NCBI RefSeq assembly: GCF_047495875.1
Contig: NC_092497.1
Span: 8,268,688-8,332,687, forward strand
Direction of reading: 5' to 3'
DNA from: Pithys albifrons albifrons
Taxonomy: Eukaryota > Chordata > Aves > Passeriformes > Thamnophilidae
Length of the DNA stretch: 64,000 bases
Shown: piece by piece, positions 1 through 14,024 of the stretch
Layout of the letters: each line of letters starts with the position of its first letter
Numbering within the stretch: the stretch's first letter is position 1
The notes under the pieces: generated by a model
What the model was told of the DNA's origin: nothing
The model's database searches: none
What the model saw: the letters and a program-made list of their open reading frames with translations, nothing else
Position numbers and translations under genes: made by a program

Positions 1-614
1 AATGTTTTTTTTTATTTCTCATTGCTAGTAAAATATATTATAATTCTTATACATTGTCCAATTTTTAAACTACACTAATGTATTTTCATATTATGCAGTC
101 CCATTTAACTAATAATATTATTTGTTCCTTCCTGAAAAAATAGCATAACCTCAACAAGTTTGATATTTGCGGAATAGGAATTTCCCCATGAGGCAGCATA
201 ACTAAACTTATTAGTCATAAATACTCCAACAGTAAGATATATGTATATTTCTTTGAACAAGCCATGTCAGATATTACTTGATCATTATATTTAGAGATAT
301 CTTTTAATTTACAGTCTCTGAAAATTTATTCTTCAACCATAAATGCATACAAAACACATTGAATGTCTCTTTGCAAGGTGATGGCATTTCAACAAAGCAT
401 ACTGGCAATACGGCTTTGGAGATTAGTAGCTGTATAGGCTTACTTTATTTAACTGTATATACCAGAGGAAATAAAAAGGTTTATTTTTATACTACTGCTT
501 ATATTTTCAACATAAAGTTCTGAGTGATTTACTAATGTTACATGAATTGCCTCTGAATTATGGTACAGTATTGTGCCTCAGTACAAAGCCTAACACTATT
601 TTGTATTCATAAAA

Positions 615-730
615 CACCACCTGCCCCTGAGCACTTTACAAATGCTAAATACAGCTAAAAACACATTCAAGGGGTAGGGAACAGACCCATTTTACAGAAA
701 ATTAAACAGTTTATTGTTATGATAGAGCAA
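615..730 (+). repeat. MIR-like SINE fragment
   Basis: The sequence has a GCACTTTACAAATGCTAA segment followed about 60 bases later by CCCATTTTACAGAAAATTAAAC. This order and spacing resemble the core and tail of amniote MIR elements. It is old and diverged, so the family call is tentative. Confidence 0.45.
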
Positions 731-2720
731 ATATCAAATCCCTGTTTGACTGGAGCAAACAGGGCAAATAAAAGCAGAGAAATAACAGATGCAGACAGGA
801 AGTGGCCTCACTACCTGAAACCTGAAGGCACCACACCAGAGATACAACCTCAGGTTATCTGGAAGAAACAGCTGTGATGATTCATCACCCATGCCCAAGT
901 TAACCCAAGGTCTATGGGCAAAGGGAAGAACCTGACCCAAATTAAAGAGTCCTACCTAATTTCTGCCATCTTTAGTCTTGCATCCACAATTGCTGCATAA
1001 GGGATGCTACAGGTATCTCCAGGGCTTGTCCTTTCAACGTCCATATACCAACCTGTTGTCCATAACTTTGACTAACTCTTCCAACCTGCAGCTTCCACAA
1101 TGCCCTGCGACAGCAAGCTCAAGAAGTTCACTGCTATGGAAAGACAAACTTTTGTTTTCTGTTTTAATCAGATATCTTACTAGTGTTCTAAGTGCTTTTT
1201 AAAGGATTCAGTTCAGTTAATCTCTCTTATGTGGTGGAATCTGGTAAAAAACAGTTCCACATTCAGCTTATCCATCACTCCGCAAATCCTGATCATTTTC
1301 TCGTTCAGTCTTTCCCAAAGCTTCTTGGTCTCTCCTTAAATGGCAGCTACTTCATCCTGCTGATCAAATTAATTATCCTGTGCACCTTTCCTAAACTCCA
1401 CTACATCTTTCTTAAGAAGCAAAGACCAACTGACATCAAAACACAGCTACACCAAGACTTGTGCATCAACAAGTTTTGAGAAGTTCTAGGAAGGTTTGAA
1501 CTTCATAGATCCTAACCACCTGCTCTGAGTTCAGCATCATGTGGGCATGGTGTTGATGACTCTTCTCTAGGTAAATTACAGTTTTATTCACTCAGTTTTG
1601 ATGCTTTTTTTTATTTTCTTGCTACTGACATGTCATTGGACCACAAGAAAGAACTTAGTATCACCCACAAATTTATTGGGTCACCAAGGAGATTTTGCTG
1701 TTCACTTATTACCCACGCCAGGTTACCAATGAAAAAACAGCTCCTGTGGGACCCCATTGATGAATCTTCTACATCATGAAAAATGACTATTAAGTCACTT
1801 TACTTTCTGTCATTAAATCACCAGTAAACCCATAGTTGGACTTGTCCTCCAATCCTGTAGAAACTTGATTTCGGTAAAAGCTTTCCTTGTGGAACCTTGG
1901 CAAAACCAAATGCATAATGTCCACTGGATCAGGATCCATAGGTCTGAGCTGATACCTCAAAGTCTTTCTTCTCCCTTCTCTGCTCTATGAATATAATACA
2001 GTATTTAACGAGCATGCTGTTTGGACCAGCAACTTTGAGATGAATATTTCAAAGAACATTAGAGGCTAATTGAGTAGGAAATGAAAGCTGAGAAAGAGAA
2101 GGTGACTTTGCAGTCATTTCCTGAAAGGCCACCACTCAGGACAGGGGACCTTGCCTTTCATGTGTGAACTGCACCTTCAGTGACCAAAACACATCCTGGG
2201 GGAATATTCCCAGGTACTGAATGTCAGGGCACCAAAAGAGAAACAAAGAACACAAAGAAGGGCAATTCCTAATGCTGAAACATCAAGAGAAGGAACAAGA
2301 CCTAAGCTGAGAATCTGAGACAAAGGGACTGCGACAGTCTGAGATTCCCATTTTACTTTCATGCAGGCTGGGACGAGCAGATACTTCACTGCGGGATACA
2401 GAGGAGGTAAATTCAACAGTGTTTGATTGTATTTAAACCAGCTCCAGGTGGGGACGTATTTCTCACCTGGAACAGCTCTGAATTTTCTAAAACATCTCAA
2501 AGTTTCTTAATTCTTAAAGAAAAAGATCAGACTGCAGAATATTTCAAAGCAATTAAAAAAAGATCTGAGCCTTTTATTTAAAATATATCACAGAACGTAA
2601 AACAGAATATATTTATACAGTGTCCTCAGCAAGAGCCTCCTGGAGTGCTGTAAAACCCACACCCACGTAATGGAGAGCTTACAGTATCACAGACTTTTAG
2701 AGAGCTCTCCGAGGCAGTAT

Positions 2721-2880
2721 TCACAGAATCATAACCTAGAGAAGGAAAAGACTTATTAGACCATCCAGCCCTCTCCCTGCTGACAGAACTGTTCCCTACA
2801 GTGTGCTTCCTCACATTTGTTGCTAACAATCAGCCTCTCACTACTCTCCTCGGGAAGCCATTGCACAGCCAAATATATCT
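2721..2880 (-). mobile_element. Old CR1 LINE 3' fragment
   Basis: Read on the plus strand it starts TCACAGAATCATAACC and continues through GACTTATTAGACCATCCAGCC, then a GTTCCCTACAGTGTG stretch. This is the reverse complement of an older CR1 subfamily tail shared by birds and turtles. The element is 5'-truncated and non-coding. Confidence 0.65.
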
Positions 2881-2934
2881 CATGCTATCATTACCATTAT
2901 TACTTATTTATGGACTATGGTATAACCTAAAGGG

Positions 2935-2952
2935 CCTTGATCAGGATCAAGG
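2935..2952. repeat. Short palindrome
   Basis: CCTTGATC and GATCAAGG are perfect inverted 8-base arms around an AG centre. It may be a chance palindrome or part of an old repeat just downstream of the CR1 fragment. No function is assigned. Confidence 0.5.
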
Positions 2953-4333
2953 GGACCAACTCTACTACCACTTGTAAGAGCAGTCCTCTCTCCAAAAGAG
3001 CACACAGTCAAAATAGACAAGTCAAAGCCCAATGGGAAAGATATAACATACCATTAGGGAGAACAGAATAGCACGGGAAGTGCCACAAATGTTCCATGAA
3101 TTTTTGCTTCAGAGTTTGGTAGGAGGAAAAGATATGTGTCATGAATAAGAACATGTTTTTGAGAGTCAGCTAGAGATAAATAAAGCGGATTTTCTTCCTC
3201 CCAGCTTCACCCTATTACTTGTGGCTACAGATCTGGCATGGTACAAAGAAATTAGTCTTATTTTTTGGTGCAAATATGCCTTAAGTGTTTGAACAACATT
3301 ATGTTTCTCTGTTCTGCTCCAGTCTCAGTCAACATTTATCTGAGCCACACGTATTTTAATCTTCTCTCATAAATCAATACCTCTAGCATAGCAACAGATT
3401 TTGCCACTCTCTTTCCATCTTTGACAATTTTTTTCCAGTAAGCAATCACCCAGAAGTAAGCACCATATCCCCTAGAGGGGGTATACAGAAACAGAGAGGA
3501 GATCAGCTCCCTCCAGCACTCACGCAATGCTTCTCTGTGCACACTCAGCCTTTCTGATGCTGCTGCTGCTTCCTTGCTCCACAGGTCCCTCTCTTATGTG
3601 TATGTGATGCAGAGAAGTGTATCAACACATCACTGTGTGCTGCAAGACCTAAAACACTGAGGAATTCAATGCCCCATTTTCTGGCGTTACCAGAAGTATT
3701 ACTAAATCTTGTGGAAAATGGCATCAGAGATTACAGCCTTTGCACAGGAGAATTTGGAGAGAAGCAGCAGAACTGAGTAACAGCACCACACCTTTGCTAA
3801 CCAAAATGTGCTGTGCTTGGCAGTGTTACAGGACACACCTTCCTCTCCAGGATGATAAAGTGGAGCAAGGAGTTAAAGATGGCTTGGTCTTGAAAGGGGA
3901 TAAGCACTGCTGGTTTGCCCCTGGCCTTTTGCACACCAAGCAGAGCCAGTGTGTTAAAGGACACCCGGTCCAGCAACAGCATTTCAAAAAACTTGTGTTC
4001 TAAGGTGGGGCTGATAAGAGACCTTTTTTCCCTAGTCTTCACCTTCGCTTCACCTATGATAGCAGCCAATCAGCTGTCATTACTGAAAAAAGAGTTACTG
4101 CTGCTCTCATTCTGCCTTGCCACACGAACAGGCCATTCTCACTTATCCACTAGTCAGAGACCAACACTTGCTTTTCTCACCTTTCCATACCCATCTCAAT
4201 GCTCCCAATCTTCAGTTATCCTACCTCTTTGCTCCTGGTAAGTCAGCCTTTTCTATTATTTCCTCATGCCCTGCTGCCTTGTTTTACCAACCTGTCAAAC
4301 ACAATTCAAAGGGCTTCTTCATTGTTTTTGTCA

Positions 4334-4372
4334 TAAATAAATAAATAAAGACATACACACATACACAGAAGA
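4334..4372. repeat. AAAT and AC simple repeats
   Basis: Three to four AAAT units run into an AC-rich ACATACACAC stretch. Simple intronic microsatellite. Confidence 0.8.
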
Positions 4373-5587
4373 AGAAACACCACAGATCATTTCTTTTAAG
4401 GTATGGCTGCAGGCTGCAGCTGAATTGGCATAACTGAAGTTGTAATAATTCTGGAAAGGGGAGGGTGAACAAAGACATGAGTGCTGGGAAGTAAAGAAAT
4501 CTTTTAAATCAGATCTGCCAGTGACAGAAGAATAATTTAGAATGAAGTTTTTGTATGAAAGAGAGAAATTGCAGAACCATGGAACTACCATGGAGTTTAA
4601 CAACCACCTTCTGCAATCACTCTGTTTGTATTGTCCTTCTCTCCCCTCCCGCACACCCGTTTCTCTCTCATCAAGTCTGAAAGCTCTTCAGATCAGAAAA
4701 TGAACCTCAGTATATGTACAGCACCTGGGGCCCTGATTCTGCTGTGATATTACATAATAACTGCACTTCAGAGCACGCTTAGCTTTTATTCCCTTTAAGC
4801 ACTTTGTCATCACAGCATATCTTCAGCAAGATCTTCACCCTTTATTGTTCTGGGCCAAAACTAAGCTGTCACCATCTTTACTGCCATACGTCACCCCCCT
4901 ACATCTCCTGCCTTTGCAGCCCTCCTTCTCCATTTTTTGCTCTCACAAGTTTGTCCCCAAGCACACTTCCCCTCAAAGCAAACTCTAATTCAATAAATCA
5001 TCTTAAAAATTGTGCTTTTTCTTTTATAATGTACTAAAGCCTCTGAAAAAGGGTTGCATATATAAGTCACAGTGCAATTCTGCACCTCCTCTCTCCTGGT
5101 CTTGGTGTTGCTCCTAAGTGTGGATTTCTTTTCCATGTTTCATCTCTTCCTCCTAGCATGCTTTCAGCAAAGTTGGAATTACCTTATACCCTAGAACTCT
5201 GTGGGAATTAAATAAGAACAATAGCCTTTTAAGGGGCATGGCTTAGGGGAAAAAGAACCCCACCACATACAGCTTGCAAAGTCTATCACCATTTACATGG
5301 ATTAGCAACCCGCCTTTTTCACTAGCTCAGTCCAAATTCCCAGCCTGCCAGATAATAAATCTAATTTTTGCTTTGGCTGTACGGTCACTGGGAGATCTGC
5401 ATAGTTTCAGGTCAAGCACTTATAACCATTTTATGATTCCAAAGTTTCTTACCTTGTCATTTAGTTACTGAACTGTGAGCTTTCATTGACTTTCTAACCA
5501 TTGTGGCAGGAACTGCAACTAGCTGTGCAAGATTTAAAACCTCATTGAGCAGAGGAGCAAAATCAGACTGCAGTACTTTTAAGTATA

Positions 5588-5645
5588 TATTGGGGTGGAA
5601 TCGTGACCCTGTGGAAGCCAATGGAAGTTCTGCCACCACTGCACT
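5588..5645. repeat. Fragment of an old amniote dispersed repeat
   Basis: The stretch GGAATCGTGACCCTGTGGAA followed by CCAATGGAAGTTCTGCCA resembles a dispersed amniote repeat built on CACTGAAGTCAATGGAAGTTTTGCCA. I recognise the pattern but not a formal family name. Confidence 0.35.
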
Positions 5646-8389
5646 GGGGTTGGCTTTCTTCCCTGCCCTGCTGCCATTTGTTGTATTAGGGTGAGTAAGT
5701 ATTGCAAGCTCTCTATTTTACACCCTGGAAATACAATGCTTCAGTAAATGCTTGGAAATAGTTGATTTTACCATTCTATTTTCTTTCTTTTTTTTTTTAT
5801 TTTATCCTGGTAAAATATTTTACATGCAGTCAATTGCTGTACCTAAACCACAACTCTTCCTGTGGATCTGCCTGATCCTCTCCTGCTTGTCAGCTTAATT
5901 TCTTCTGCTGTGGCATGGAGTGTGTAATAGCAAATCTAGCACTCAAATTCTTCTGTTTCTTAATTATCTCTGCCCTGTCAGCTATATCAGCGAAAACAAG
6001 TTGCCATTAGACAATTCACATACAAGTAAACATCAAGTTGTGATAATATAGAGTCCTGTATTACTGTCATTATGGAAAAAGCTGTTTCAGGGAGGCTTAA
6101 AAAATTAAATAAGCCCAGCACTTCTAAATGGCCCAAAACCTAAAGATATCTAAATTATTCTTCAATATCTTAATCATTCCATAGAATCATGATCTTGTAT
6201 AATGGCCACTTTAAATGAAAGGTTTGCTGCTCTGCACAGTTGCCACTTCCTCCTAATTGTGAATTAAAGCATAATTTAGGGTGGCTCTATGCCAACATGA
6301 CTAGAAAAATTTAGACACTAACTCTGGTTGAAATAGTGGGGGAAAGGCAGTTAGATTTCTTTAAGTAATAGAAAATCACTCACCAAGTTGTACTTTAAAA
6401 CAAAACACTACAGTTTGAAGTTGACAAACTGACTTGAATTAAACCACATAAAAAGTGCTTGCACTGTAAATCTTACAGGGCAAAAGTGATGGTAGGTTAT
6501 CATTCTGTTTATTAGCATGCACTTTGGAGAGTTCAGGGCAAGTATGGATACGCATTCATTCCATTTTATGCTGCACATTACTGAAAACACATTCCCCATA
6601 AATAATTCATAAATGCATTGTCTGAAATTTCAGATTCCAAAAATACAACACGGTTTTCAACTTTATGGTTGCTTGGTCTTCAAAACAGAAATAGACAATT
6701 GGATGGATGGACTTAGCAAACCTGGTAAGAACCCATCAGTCAGAATTACACTCCAGAGGTAAATGCAAAAATCTCCCAGCTCCTGATCCCTGGATGCGAG
6801 GCCATGATGATAGACCCTGTGCTTGTGCTAGCAGTCCCTTGGTAGGGAACATGGAGGAAAAAGACAAAGGGCAGAAGTAACCAAGTAGTGAAGAGCTAAT
6901 AGATTGAAATTGTATAGAAATCCAGAGGAATTTAAATGTAAAGTATAGTAACAGTCAAAATACAGATACTGGACACACTTTGCCTTGCAAAAAGCCCATT
7001 TTTCTCGCCAGACTGCACTTGAGCTCTGCTTGTTGCTCTCAGCTTTTAACTGGTATCACTTTGTTAATAACATAGTAATTGCCATCATTTCTATGCCAGC
7101 TATGCTAATGTAAGAGAGGTGAATAGGATCTTGCAGTTCACCTAAAGTCTTAACTCCTGCAGGGAGCAGAGTGACCACAACACCCACTGAAGAAATTGAA
7201 GTATGCTTCATAGGCTAGACTCCCTAATGTTTATATGCACTGTGATTCCATATCTTGCTGACATTATATATGTAGCTTATGCTCAGTTGCTTCTTTTTTC
7301 TTCATACTGTGCTCAGAAGCTTGACATCAGATAGCAAGTGCTTTTCAGCCAGATTTGCATTCACTTGTTCTACTCACCTCCCAGTGACAGGCACACACAA
7401 TTTTGGGTACCTTATCTAGAGAAACCTTTGGAGCCCAGCTCCTAATAAAACAGGCCATAATCTCCCTATGCACCAGCTCTTTATCTGAACTCACTCTCTC
7501 CAATTTGCCTGAGAACAAACATTGCAACTGAGATCAAATACTTGGCATCCCAACATATTGACTGCTTGGGTGCAGACCATATGTGAAAAAACAATGCTCT
7601 CATAAAAATTGTATTCCAGTACCCAACTGCTGTAAAACTTCCTACTCGGCACTCTGATATGGAAAGGTTGGGACTATCTGTCACTCTGTTCATTTCCAGG
7701 TGTGCTGAACTCTCTGGGGTAATCTTTAAATCAGCTGAGATTTCATACATCAAAGATGAGGATACATAATTCAAGAGAAGCCACTGAGATAAAACAGTAG
7801 CTGTAAAAAATACGGCATGTTGGTGGTGCCTGGTTTAGCATGTCAAAGAGGGGCTGCACACAGCCGGCACCAGAGTAGGTTGTGTGGCAAAGCAGGTAGA
7901 GAGGCAGAGTCATTGTAAGCTTCACAGGAACACAGGCTCTGACCAGGTTTGACACTGTGCAAGTACCAGGTTGTAAGGCACCCTACAGAAAAAAACAGCA
8001 GTAAGGCTCGGAGCACGAGGCGCTCAGGCCTGGTGTCCCTTGGCTGTAGTCATCGCACGCTAACAACCTCTTTCAAAAACTTTACACAGGTGGTAGGTGT
8101 CCCACTGAGATAAATTACCTACTTTCAGCTGCTGAACAGATGGGCAGGGAAGTGGAATTTTAGTTTGTTCATTCCCAGCAGTAACTAGCAAAGATGATCT
8201 CGGCCGCTGCAGGATTACTTTTGGATAACCACGCACCTGTGGACAGTCCATGATTCTGTCAGAAACTACATCAGGTCATTAATATGCTACAAAAAAAAAG
8301 GCAGGGCATTTAACAGCTCTGGAAATCAAGTCTCCCACTCCACTAGAATATATCCTAGACTGAGAGAGGTCAGAAAGTGTACAGAGAGA

Positions 8390-8580
8390 GACCTCAGCAG
8401 GCAGGAGAAATGGGCCCACAGGAATCTCACAAAATGCAACAACAGGAAACTTCAGGTCCTGTACATGGGAGGAAATAACTGCAAGCACTGGCACATGCCA
8501 GATTTGACTGCTCCAAACAGAGACTTGGAGCAGATAACCTCCAGAGGTGCCTTCTAACCTCAGCTACTCTGTGATTCTCT
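8390..8580 (+). mobile_element. CR1 LINE 3' fragment
   Basis: The plus strand carries CAGGAATCTCACAAAATGCAAC and GGTCCTGTACATGGGAGG, then GATAACCTCCAGAGGTGCCTTC and the tail CTCTGTGATTCTCT. These are successive parts of the CR1 ORF2 end and 3' terminus, with internal deletions. It lies antisense to the host gene. Confidence 0.8.
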
Positions 8581-9047
8581 AACAGGTTATTGTTATTCAT
8601 CAACACAGACAAAAGGGCAAGGACTGATTGTCAAGGACTAAATGCTGACCTACCCCTGCAGCACAGCCAGGTACAAGTCAAGCTTACAATACCAATACCA
8701 ACCAGGATGCTCCATAAACCAATCAAACATAAAGCAAGAACTTCTACCAAGAAAGGCTTACAATTCAGTAAAACCAGGATTATGGGAAACCTGATAATAT
8801 ATTTAAACATGGGTTTTCCCTCCATTTCCCATATACTTCACCAAATCACTTGCATCTATTAATATACAAATGTATTGTAGTGTAGCCTAAAACTCCATAT
8901 GTGTTTTTAATTTTTTCATAAAATGGTCATAGGCCCACTGCAAAAAACTTAGTAAAAATAGTTTTAGTATTTAAGCTTGCAAATATTTTCCTGGCAGAAA
9001 TCCCAAGCTAACTTTATAGCAAAATCTCTCAAAGGAAAGAGAACTTT

Positions 9048-9089
9048 AAAAAAAAAACAAAAACAAAAACAAAACCCACAAAAAACACA
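9048..9089. repeat. A-rich (AAAAAC)n-like tract
   Basis: A poly(A) run passes into AAAAAC units and then an A/C mix. It is low-complexity intronic sequence, T-rich in gene sense. Confidence 0.85.
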
Positions 9090-10660
9090 TTACAAAATTA
9101 ATGTGACCCAGGGACTTACCCTTCTATGCAACAACACGATCAAAGTGCACAGAGACAGTGAAGTCCACAGGGCGTGAAATTAAAATTTTCACACAGATAC
9201 AATGAAGTAATGATACAATGTTACAACCTTGGCACAAAAATCTTCTGGTTTGGGTAAAGTCACTGCCATGTGATGTTACGGTTTGTGCACTGGTAGAAAC
9301 AGACTGCTGCTAAAAAGTTCATAACAAAACAGAAGGAGAGAAACCAAGAAAATTGTACAGATAATTACAATAGGCCTCTACATTCTAGCGATCTAGACAT
9401 CCCTTAAGATGCTCATCACAGTCGTATCTGGCTGTCACTGCAGGCTGAGTTAAGCAAATGCACTTTTCTTTCATGCCTGGAAATCTAGATGCTGAGAGGC
9501 CATTAGGAGATAAGGAAAAGACTGAAGGAGATTTGAACTTGGCAAGGAAAAGTGAGGGAGAGGGAGAGGACAACTCTCTTATGAGGTCGGTTTGTTGCCT
9601 ACAAACGAGGCAGATATACAGGTTCAAAATTCCAAGCATATGGATAAGAACAGGGATGCACAGAGCAATTAACAGAGTCAAGCAGAAGCTGGGATGAGCA
9701 GCAGCTGGAGCCCTGTTAAAGTCCTTCTAGGAATTGCTTCACCTGTTACAGTAAAAAGAAAAGGCGGTGCTGGAAGAACATAAGCTCCTCAGCAAGGACA
9801 AGGTCATTGGAATAAGTAGCTTGAAAAATTCTGGGCAGAATCAGGGACAGGGACACAGACACTTAAAAGACTGTGCCACGACAGACTGGAGACAACAGCA
9901 CCCTTCATACTACAAACACACAGTGCTACAGGGAATTACCATATAAACCTCATGAGTAGGAAGCCTTTTATTTTTAAGAGTATAAAAAAGTCTGCAAACT
10001 CATAAATCATAAAGTTGTTTATACATTATGATGTCTCAGATGCCCAGAAGACTGAAGGACATATTCTACAAAATATACTTGTAGGTCTGAACTACAGGGG
10101 GCAAAAAAAATCGGAGTTCAGTATTACTGCCCATCTCAAAGCACAATTTTGTGATCACAGGCACAGAAGTCAACTCGGGTGAGAACTCCTGGTAACACAT
10201 TTCCAGTAACCCTTCTGGAAAAGTAACAGAAAAAGTCAGTCTAACACTGCAAAGGCCATTCCTTACAAGACATGTGTCTCACCCTACTGATCCAAGACAG
10301 TACATAGAGAGAAACATACAGCCAAATGTGACTTGATAAAAACTTCAAGTCTTCAGCTTATTAATTTTTTTTTAATTTTTCTCATTTCGTTCCAGTGATT
10401 TCATTAGGTTAGACTTCTTCATCTTTATTAAAAAATAATCAGAACTGAAATGTTTCAATAAACCCAATTTCTGTTTTAAGTAGTAAAAGATGATTCAACG
10501 CAGATGAAGCAAAAACGAAAGTTAAAAGTACAATGGCATTAGAGGCTTTGAGAATATATTTTAAAAGCTATTAAATATATAAATTATATATGAGTACTCT
10601 AGAATGTCTTTGGTTGTTTTTACAGAAAAAAACCAAAACTGTTAACAGCAATTTTTTTCT

Positions 10661-10760
10661 TAGAATCATAGAATAGTTTGGGTCAGAAGGGACCTTTAAA
10701 GGTCACTCAGTCCAACCCCCTGCAATAAGCAGGGACATTTTCAAGTAGATCATCTTCACT
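10661..10760 (-). mobile_element. CR1 LINE 3' tail
   Basis: The plus strand reads TAGAATCATAGAATAGTTTG, then AAGGGACCTTTAAAGGTCAC and TCCAACCCCCTGCAATAAGC. This is the reverse complement of a standard avian CR1 3' end. Only about 100 bases remain. Confidence 0.92.
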
Positions 10761-11251
10761 GTGTTCTCCAGCAGCATCTAACAAAGCAAAATACTTTGAA
10801 ACTTATGGGTAGGAAGAACTAAAGGTGAAAAACACCACTTGAGGCACCACTATTAAACAGACAGAGGTAACTTACTACAGTGAAGAAACAAAGATACAGT
10901 ATTATTTTCAGTAAAAGGTTTAGTTTTCCATCATGTTTCAAAACAATTTCCCTCCCAACACATTCAGACTAAAAGAAATAATGTAACCTCCCTCCTCGCT
11001 GCCCTGAGGGCCATAAACTAAGCACCACCCCATAAACAACACAGAACAGACAATATTAACATACATGGCCCCAAATGACCTGAAGACACCTTGGTTCTTT
11101 CATTCCTCTACGCACGAAAAATCAAAGCCCAGATCTTCGGTTATTATGTCCCATGGAACTAATGACATATGTGTAACATTGTATGACTGAGATGCAGATT
11201 TGGGGGTTTTCCCAAACAGAAATGTCCTAACAAAGACCTTAAGAGATGATA

Positions 11252-11282
11252 GTTACTTAAAAATAGATCGTTACTTAAAAAT
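11252..11282. repeat. Short tandem duplication, 18-bp unit
   Basis: GTTACTTAAAAAT occurs twice with an 18-bp period (11252 and 11270). It is probably a small replication-slippage duplication. Confidence 0.8.
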
Positions 11283-11920
11283 CATTATAATAATCCATAT
11301 ATTAAGGAAGACTTCAGCTAAAAGGCTGTGTAAGTTAGAGAAAATTACAACAATTTTTGAGTATGTGGAATTAAGACTACAATAATGATAAAAGGTCAGG
11401 ATATGAACTCCATGGGCTTCTGGTCTCTATCTCCATGTTACATGCTCTCAACATGCCACCAAATCACCAGTTTCTCCAGCAGACAAGACAATAAAGATTT
11501 GTTCCCTACTCATTTTCTGCAGGTCACTTTTGATTTTATAAACTTCTAGTAATATCCTAAATGTAGCCACCTCTTTTCCAAGCTGAGGAGTCCTTGTCTG
11601 TTGTTCTGTTCATTCCACAATCGCTCACACATCTGGGAGCGGTCCATTCCAGTGTCCAGATGTGACAACCAACACACAATATATACTATTGAGGAAAAAT
11701 CTGCTACAGCAGCCTTTCATTTCAGAAGTGAAAAAAAAATATAAGAAAGCTTGTTAAAAATAAGTCATAGTAGGGCTCCAAAAATGAAGATTCAGCCTAC
11801 AGAGAAACACTTTCAGAAGGATGAAATGGAGTCATACCAGTTTAAGTCAAACAGTAAACTGATGTCCAGTCAGATCTAAATAAAGCAAACAGAAAGAACA
11901 AACTGATAGATACAAGGGAA

Positions 11921-12012
11921 AAAAACAAAACAAATAAAACCAACCACATAAAACCACAAAAAACCAAACCCACAACAAAAAAACACCACAAAATCAAAGC
12001 CAACAAAAAATT
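11921..12012. repeat. A/C-rich low-complexity tract
   Basis: About 90 bases are almost wholly A and C, with runs such as CAAAACAAATAAAACCAACC. It sits at the edge of the decayed LINE relic. Confidence 0.85.
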
Positions 12013-12019
12013 CCAGCCA

Positions 12020-12960
12020 AAGATTAAAGGTTACCCTGCTGAGAGCATAAGATCTAATAACAAATCTACTTTAAAGTATATAAAAAATAGGAAGTCTTAA
12101 GTATCTGCTAAAGCTAAGAGGAAATGAAGTTCGAAAGTAGCAGGTAAGGATGATAAGGCCACAGCTGCAAAGCTCAATGTGCTGAACATATATTCACCAT
12201 GCAGAAACTTACAAAGTTTCTGGAGGAACAGAAGACATGGTAGAAGACCTTTTGAAGTCAAAGTGCTGTGCAAATAAATCACAGAGCAAATCGACATGAA
12301 TGAACAATACTAAATTGCTGGGATCAGCTGGTACTCACTCAGACTTCTGAAGAAGCTCAGGTATGAAATAGCTAAACTGTTAACTGCACTGAGTAACTAA
12401 TTGCCTAAAACTGCTTCAGTTCTGGGCCTAATGCACGATTTTTTTAAGTGATCTGGAAAGATGCAGAAACCTACAAATGAAGAGGTCTATTGTTTAGAAC
12501 AAGCATATTGACAGAAATTATAATAAAGGAACAACAAACTTGACATGCTAGCAGAGACTTCATATTAAGTCTTCATTCACTGAGGACCTTTACAAGATTT
12601 GTAAGATTATTTTGCATCTCAAAAAGAAAATACAGTTTACATAGTCTTTGTAGAGTTCCAAAAGCCTTCCAGCAAATATATTACCAAAGATTTAAAAGTT
12701 GTCATAAGCAAAGAGAAAAATCCATTAATGGATAGTTGACTGGTTAAAACTCAGGAAATTAAGAGAAAACATTAAAGCTGGTCTGCTATAAAGTGGCCAG
12801 AGAGGTCATCAATGGAGCCTCACAGAAAACTGTTAGAGCCTTAACTCTTTAATGCATTGATAAGTGGCCTAGAGAAAGGACAAATAAGGAAGAGCCATTT
12901 TGCTGTCGATACTCTGCTATTCATGGTAGCACAAAAAAAAAGCTGGATGTCTTTATAGAA
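12020..12960 (+). mobile_element. Decayed CR1/L3-type LINE, reverse transcriptase region
   Basis: Successive pieces match, in order, the plus strand of an ancient CR1-like ORF2. First is a segment like the endonuclease-to-RT linker (AAGGATGATAAGGCCACAGC, then CAATGTGCTGAACATATATTC). Next is a gap-rich part, then AAAGCCTTCCAGC. Last are GTGGCCAGAGAGGTCATCAA and TGCATTGATAAGTGGCCTAG, where intact relatives encode Asn-Asp-Leu before the catalytic FADD box. Stops and indels break every frame. The family assignment comes from remembered consensus wording, not a search. The element is antisense to hinderin. Confidence 0.55.
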
Positions 12961-13976
12961 ACAGGGAACTAAAATATCATGAAGGATTAAAAAGGTACAT
13001 TAAAAACTGGAAACAGGGCAAATGACATACTATAAAGTACTGTTATTGTTCTTAAGTGACAAGAGAGGCAAGAATTTATTTTTTAAATAGGCTGGAAATA
13101 ACTGAGAAGACAGAGCTGTGTCTGCTGAGACCACCTCCTGATGCACAGGATGTTTGTTGGGCAGAGATGAGACATGACTGGAGCAAGGCCCTGCTCAGAC
13201 CTCAGAAACACTGCCATACCACAGTCACCTGTGTTCGAGACACAGGGCAGCACCAGGTCATGCCACTTCTGGAAAGTACTCTCCAAATCAGCTGAACTTC
13301 CATCACCACAGTTTTTATTAAACACTTTATCACGTCACAAGCTCACATGCTACCAAGGAAGATGCTATATGTTCATGCATATGCACTCTCTCCCAGAATG
13401 GGGGCCTTTATATCTTTGATATCTAAGCCCTTTGATTCATAATGCAAGCATTAAAAGTATATTATTAATCAGAGCACTGACCATGCAGTGCATAGGTTAA
13501 CCCTGCATTTGCCTCCAATCCATAATGAAAATACGAATGATAACTTATTTTTAGTTCCATGTATTCAGCTACAAGAGGGATAACGTATTAGTGCACATTC
13601 CTCTAGGTTTATTTTACAGCTCATGGCATGACAGGTATCATCCAAAAGAATATTTACCTGATTCTAAAATAATTCATTGACTATAAAGGAGCTGAGGGTA
13701 ACTAGCTCAGTTGTCTTAAGATAATCAAGATGAATTCCACCCTAACTATACTATCATTGCAGTTAATCATCATTATTACATGGACCAACCAACCATGGAG
13801 ATCCTGTCCTGGAGTTTACAAGCCTGAAAAGCCCAGATAGGTGAAGAGAAAAAAGGGGAGTATATCTACACATATGCAACATGGTGGAAGTATGGCAGAG
13901 CATCTTTAGGGATAAAGACTTCTTAAAGTAAGATGCAATTATCCTGTATATATTATTCATCAACTCCTCCCTCCTC

Positions 13977-14024
13977 AAAAAAAAAAAAAAACCAACAAAA
14001 ACCAAACATCAAAAAACCCAACAG
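13977..14024. repeat. Poly(A) and A/C-rich tract
   Basis: A long run of A passes into ACCAACAAAAACCAAAC and related units. No adjacent retrotransposon or target duplication is apparent. Confidence 0.85.

Noticed and set aside
2177..2500. 107-codon minus-strand frame with a hydrophobic stretch, considered as a terminal exon
   Set aside because: It does not resemble the hinderin C-terminus and shows no acceptor in the required phase.
6178..6200. TAGAATCATGATC as a CR1 terminus
   Set aside because: Only a dozen bases match and the following sequence does not continue as CR1.
9458..9697. 79-codon plus-strand frame that starts like an ordinary small protein
   Set aside because: No homology, no promoter or splice context, and an overlapping minus-strand frame of similar length.
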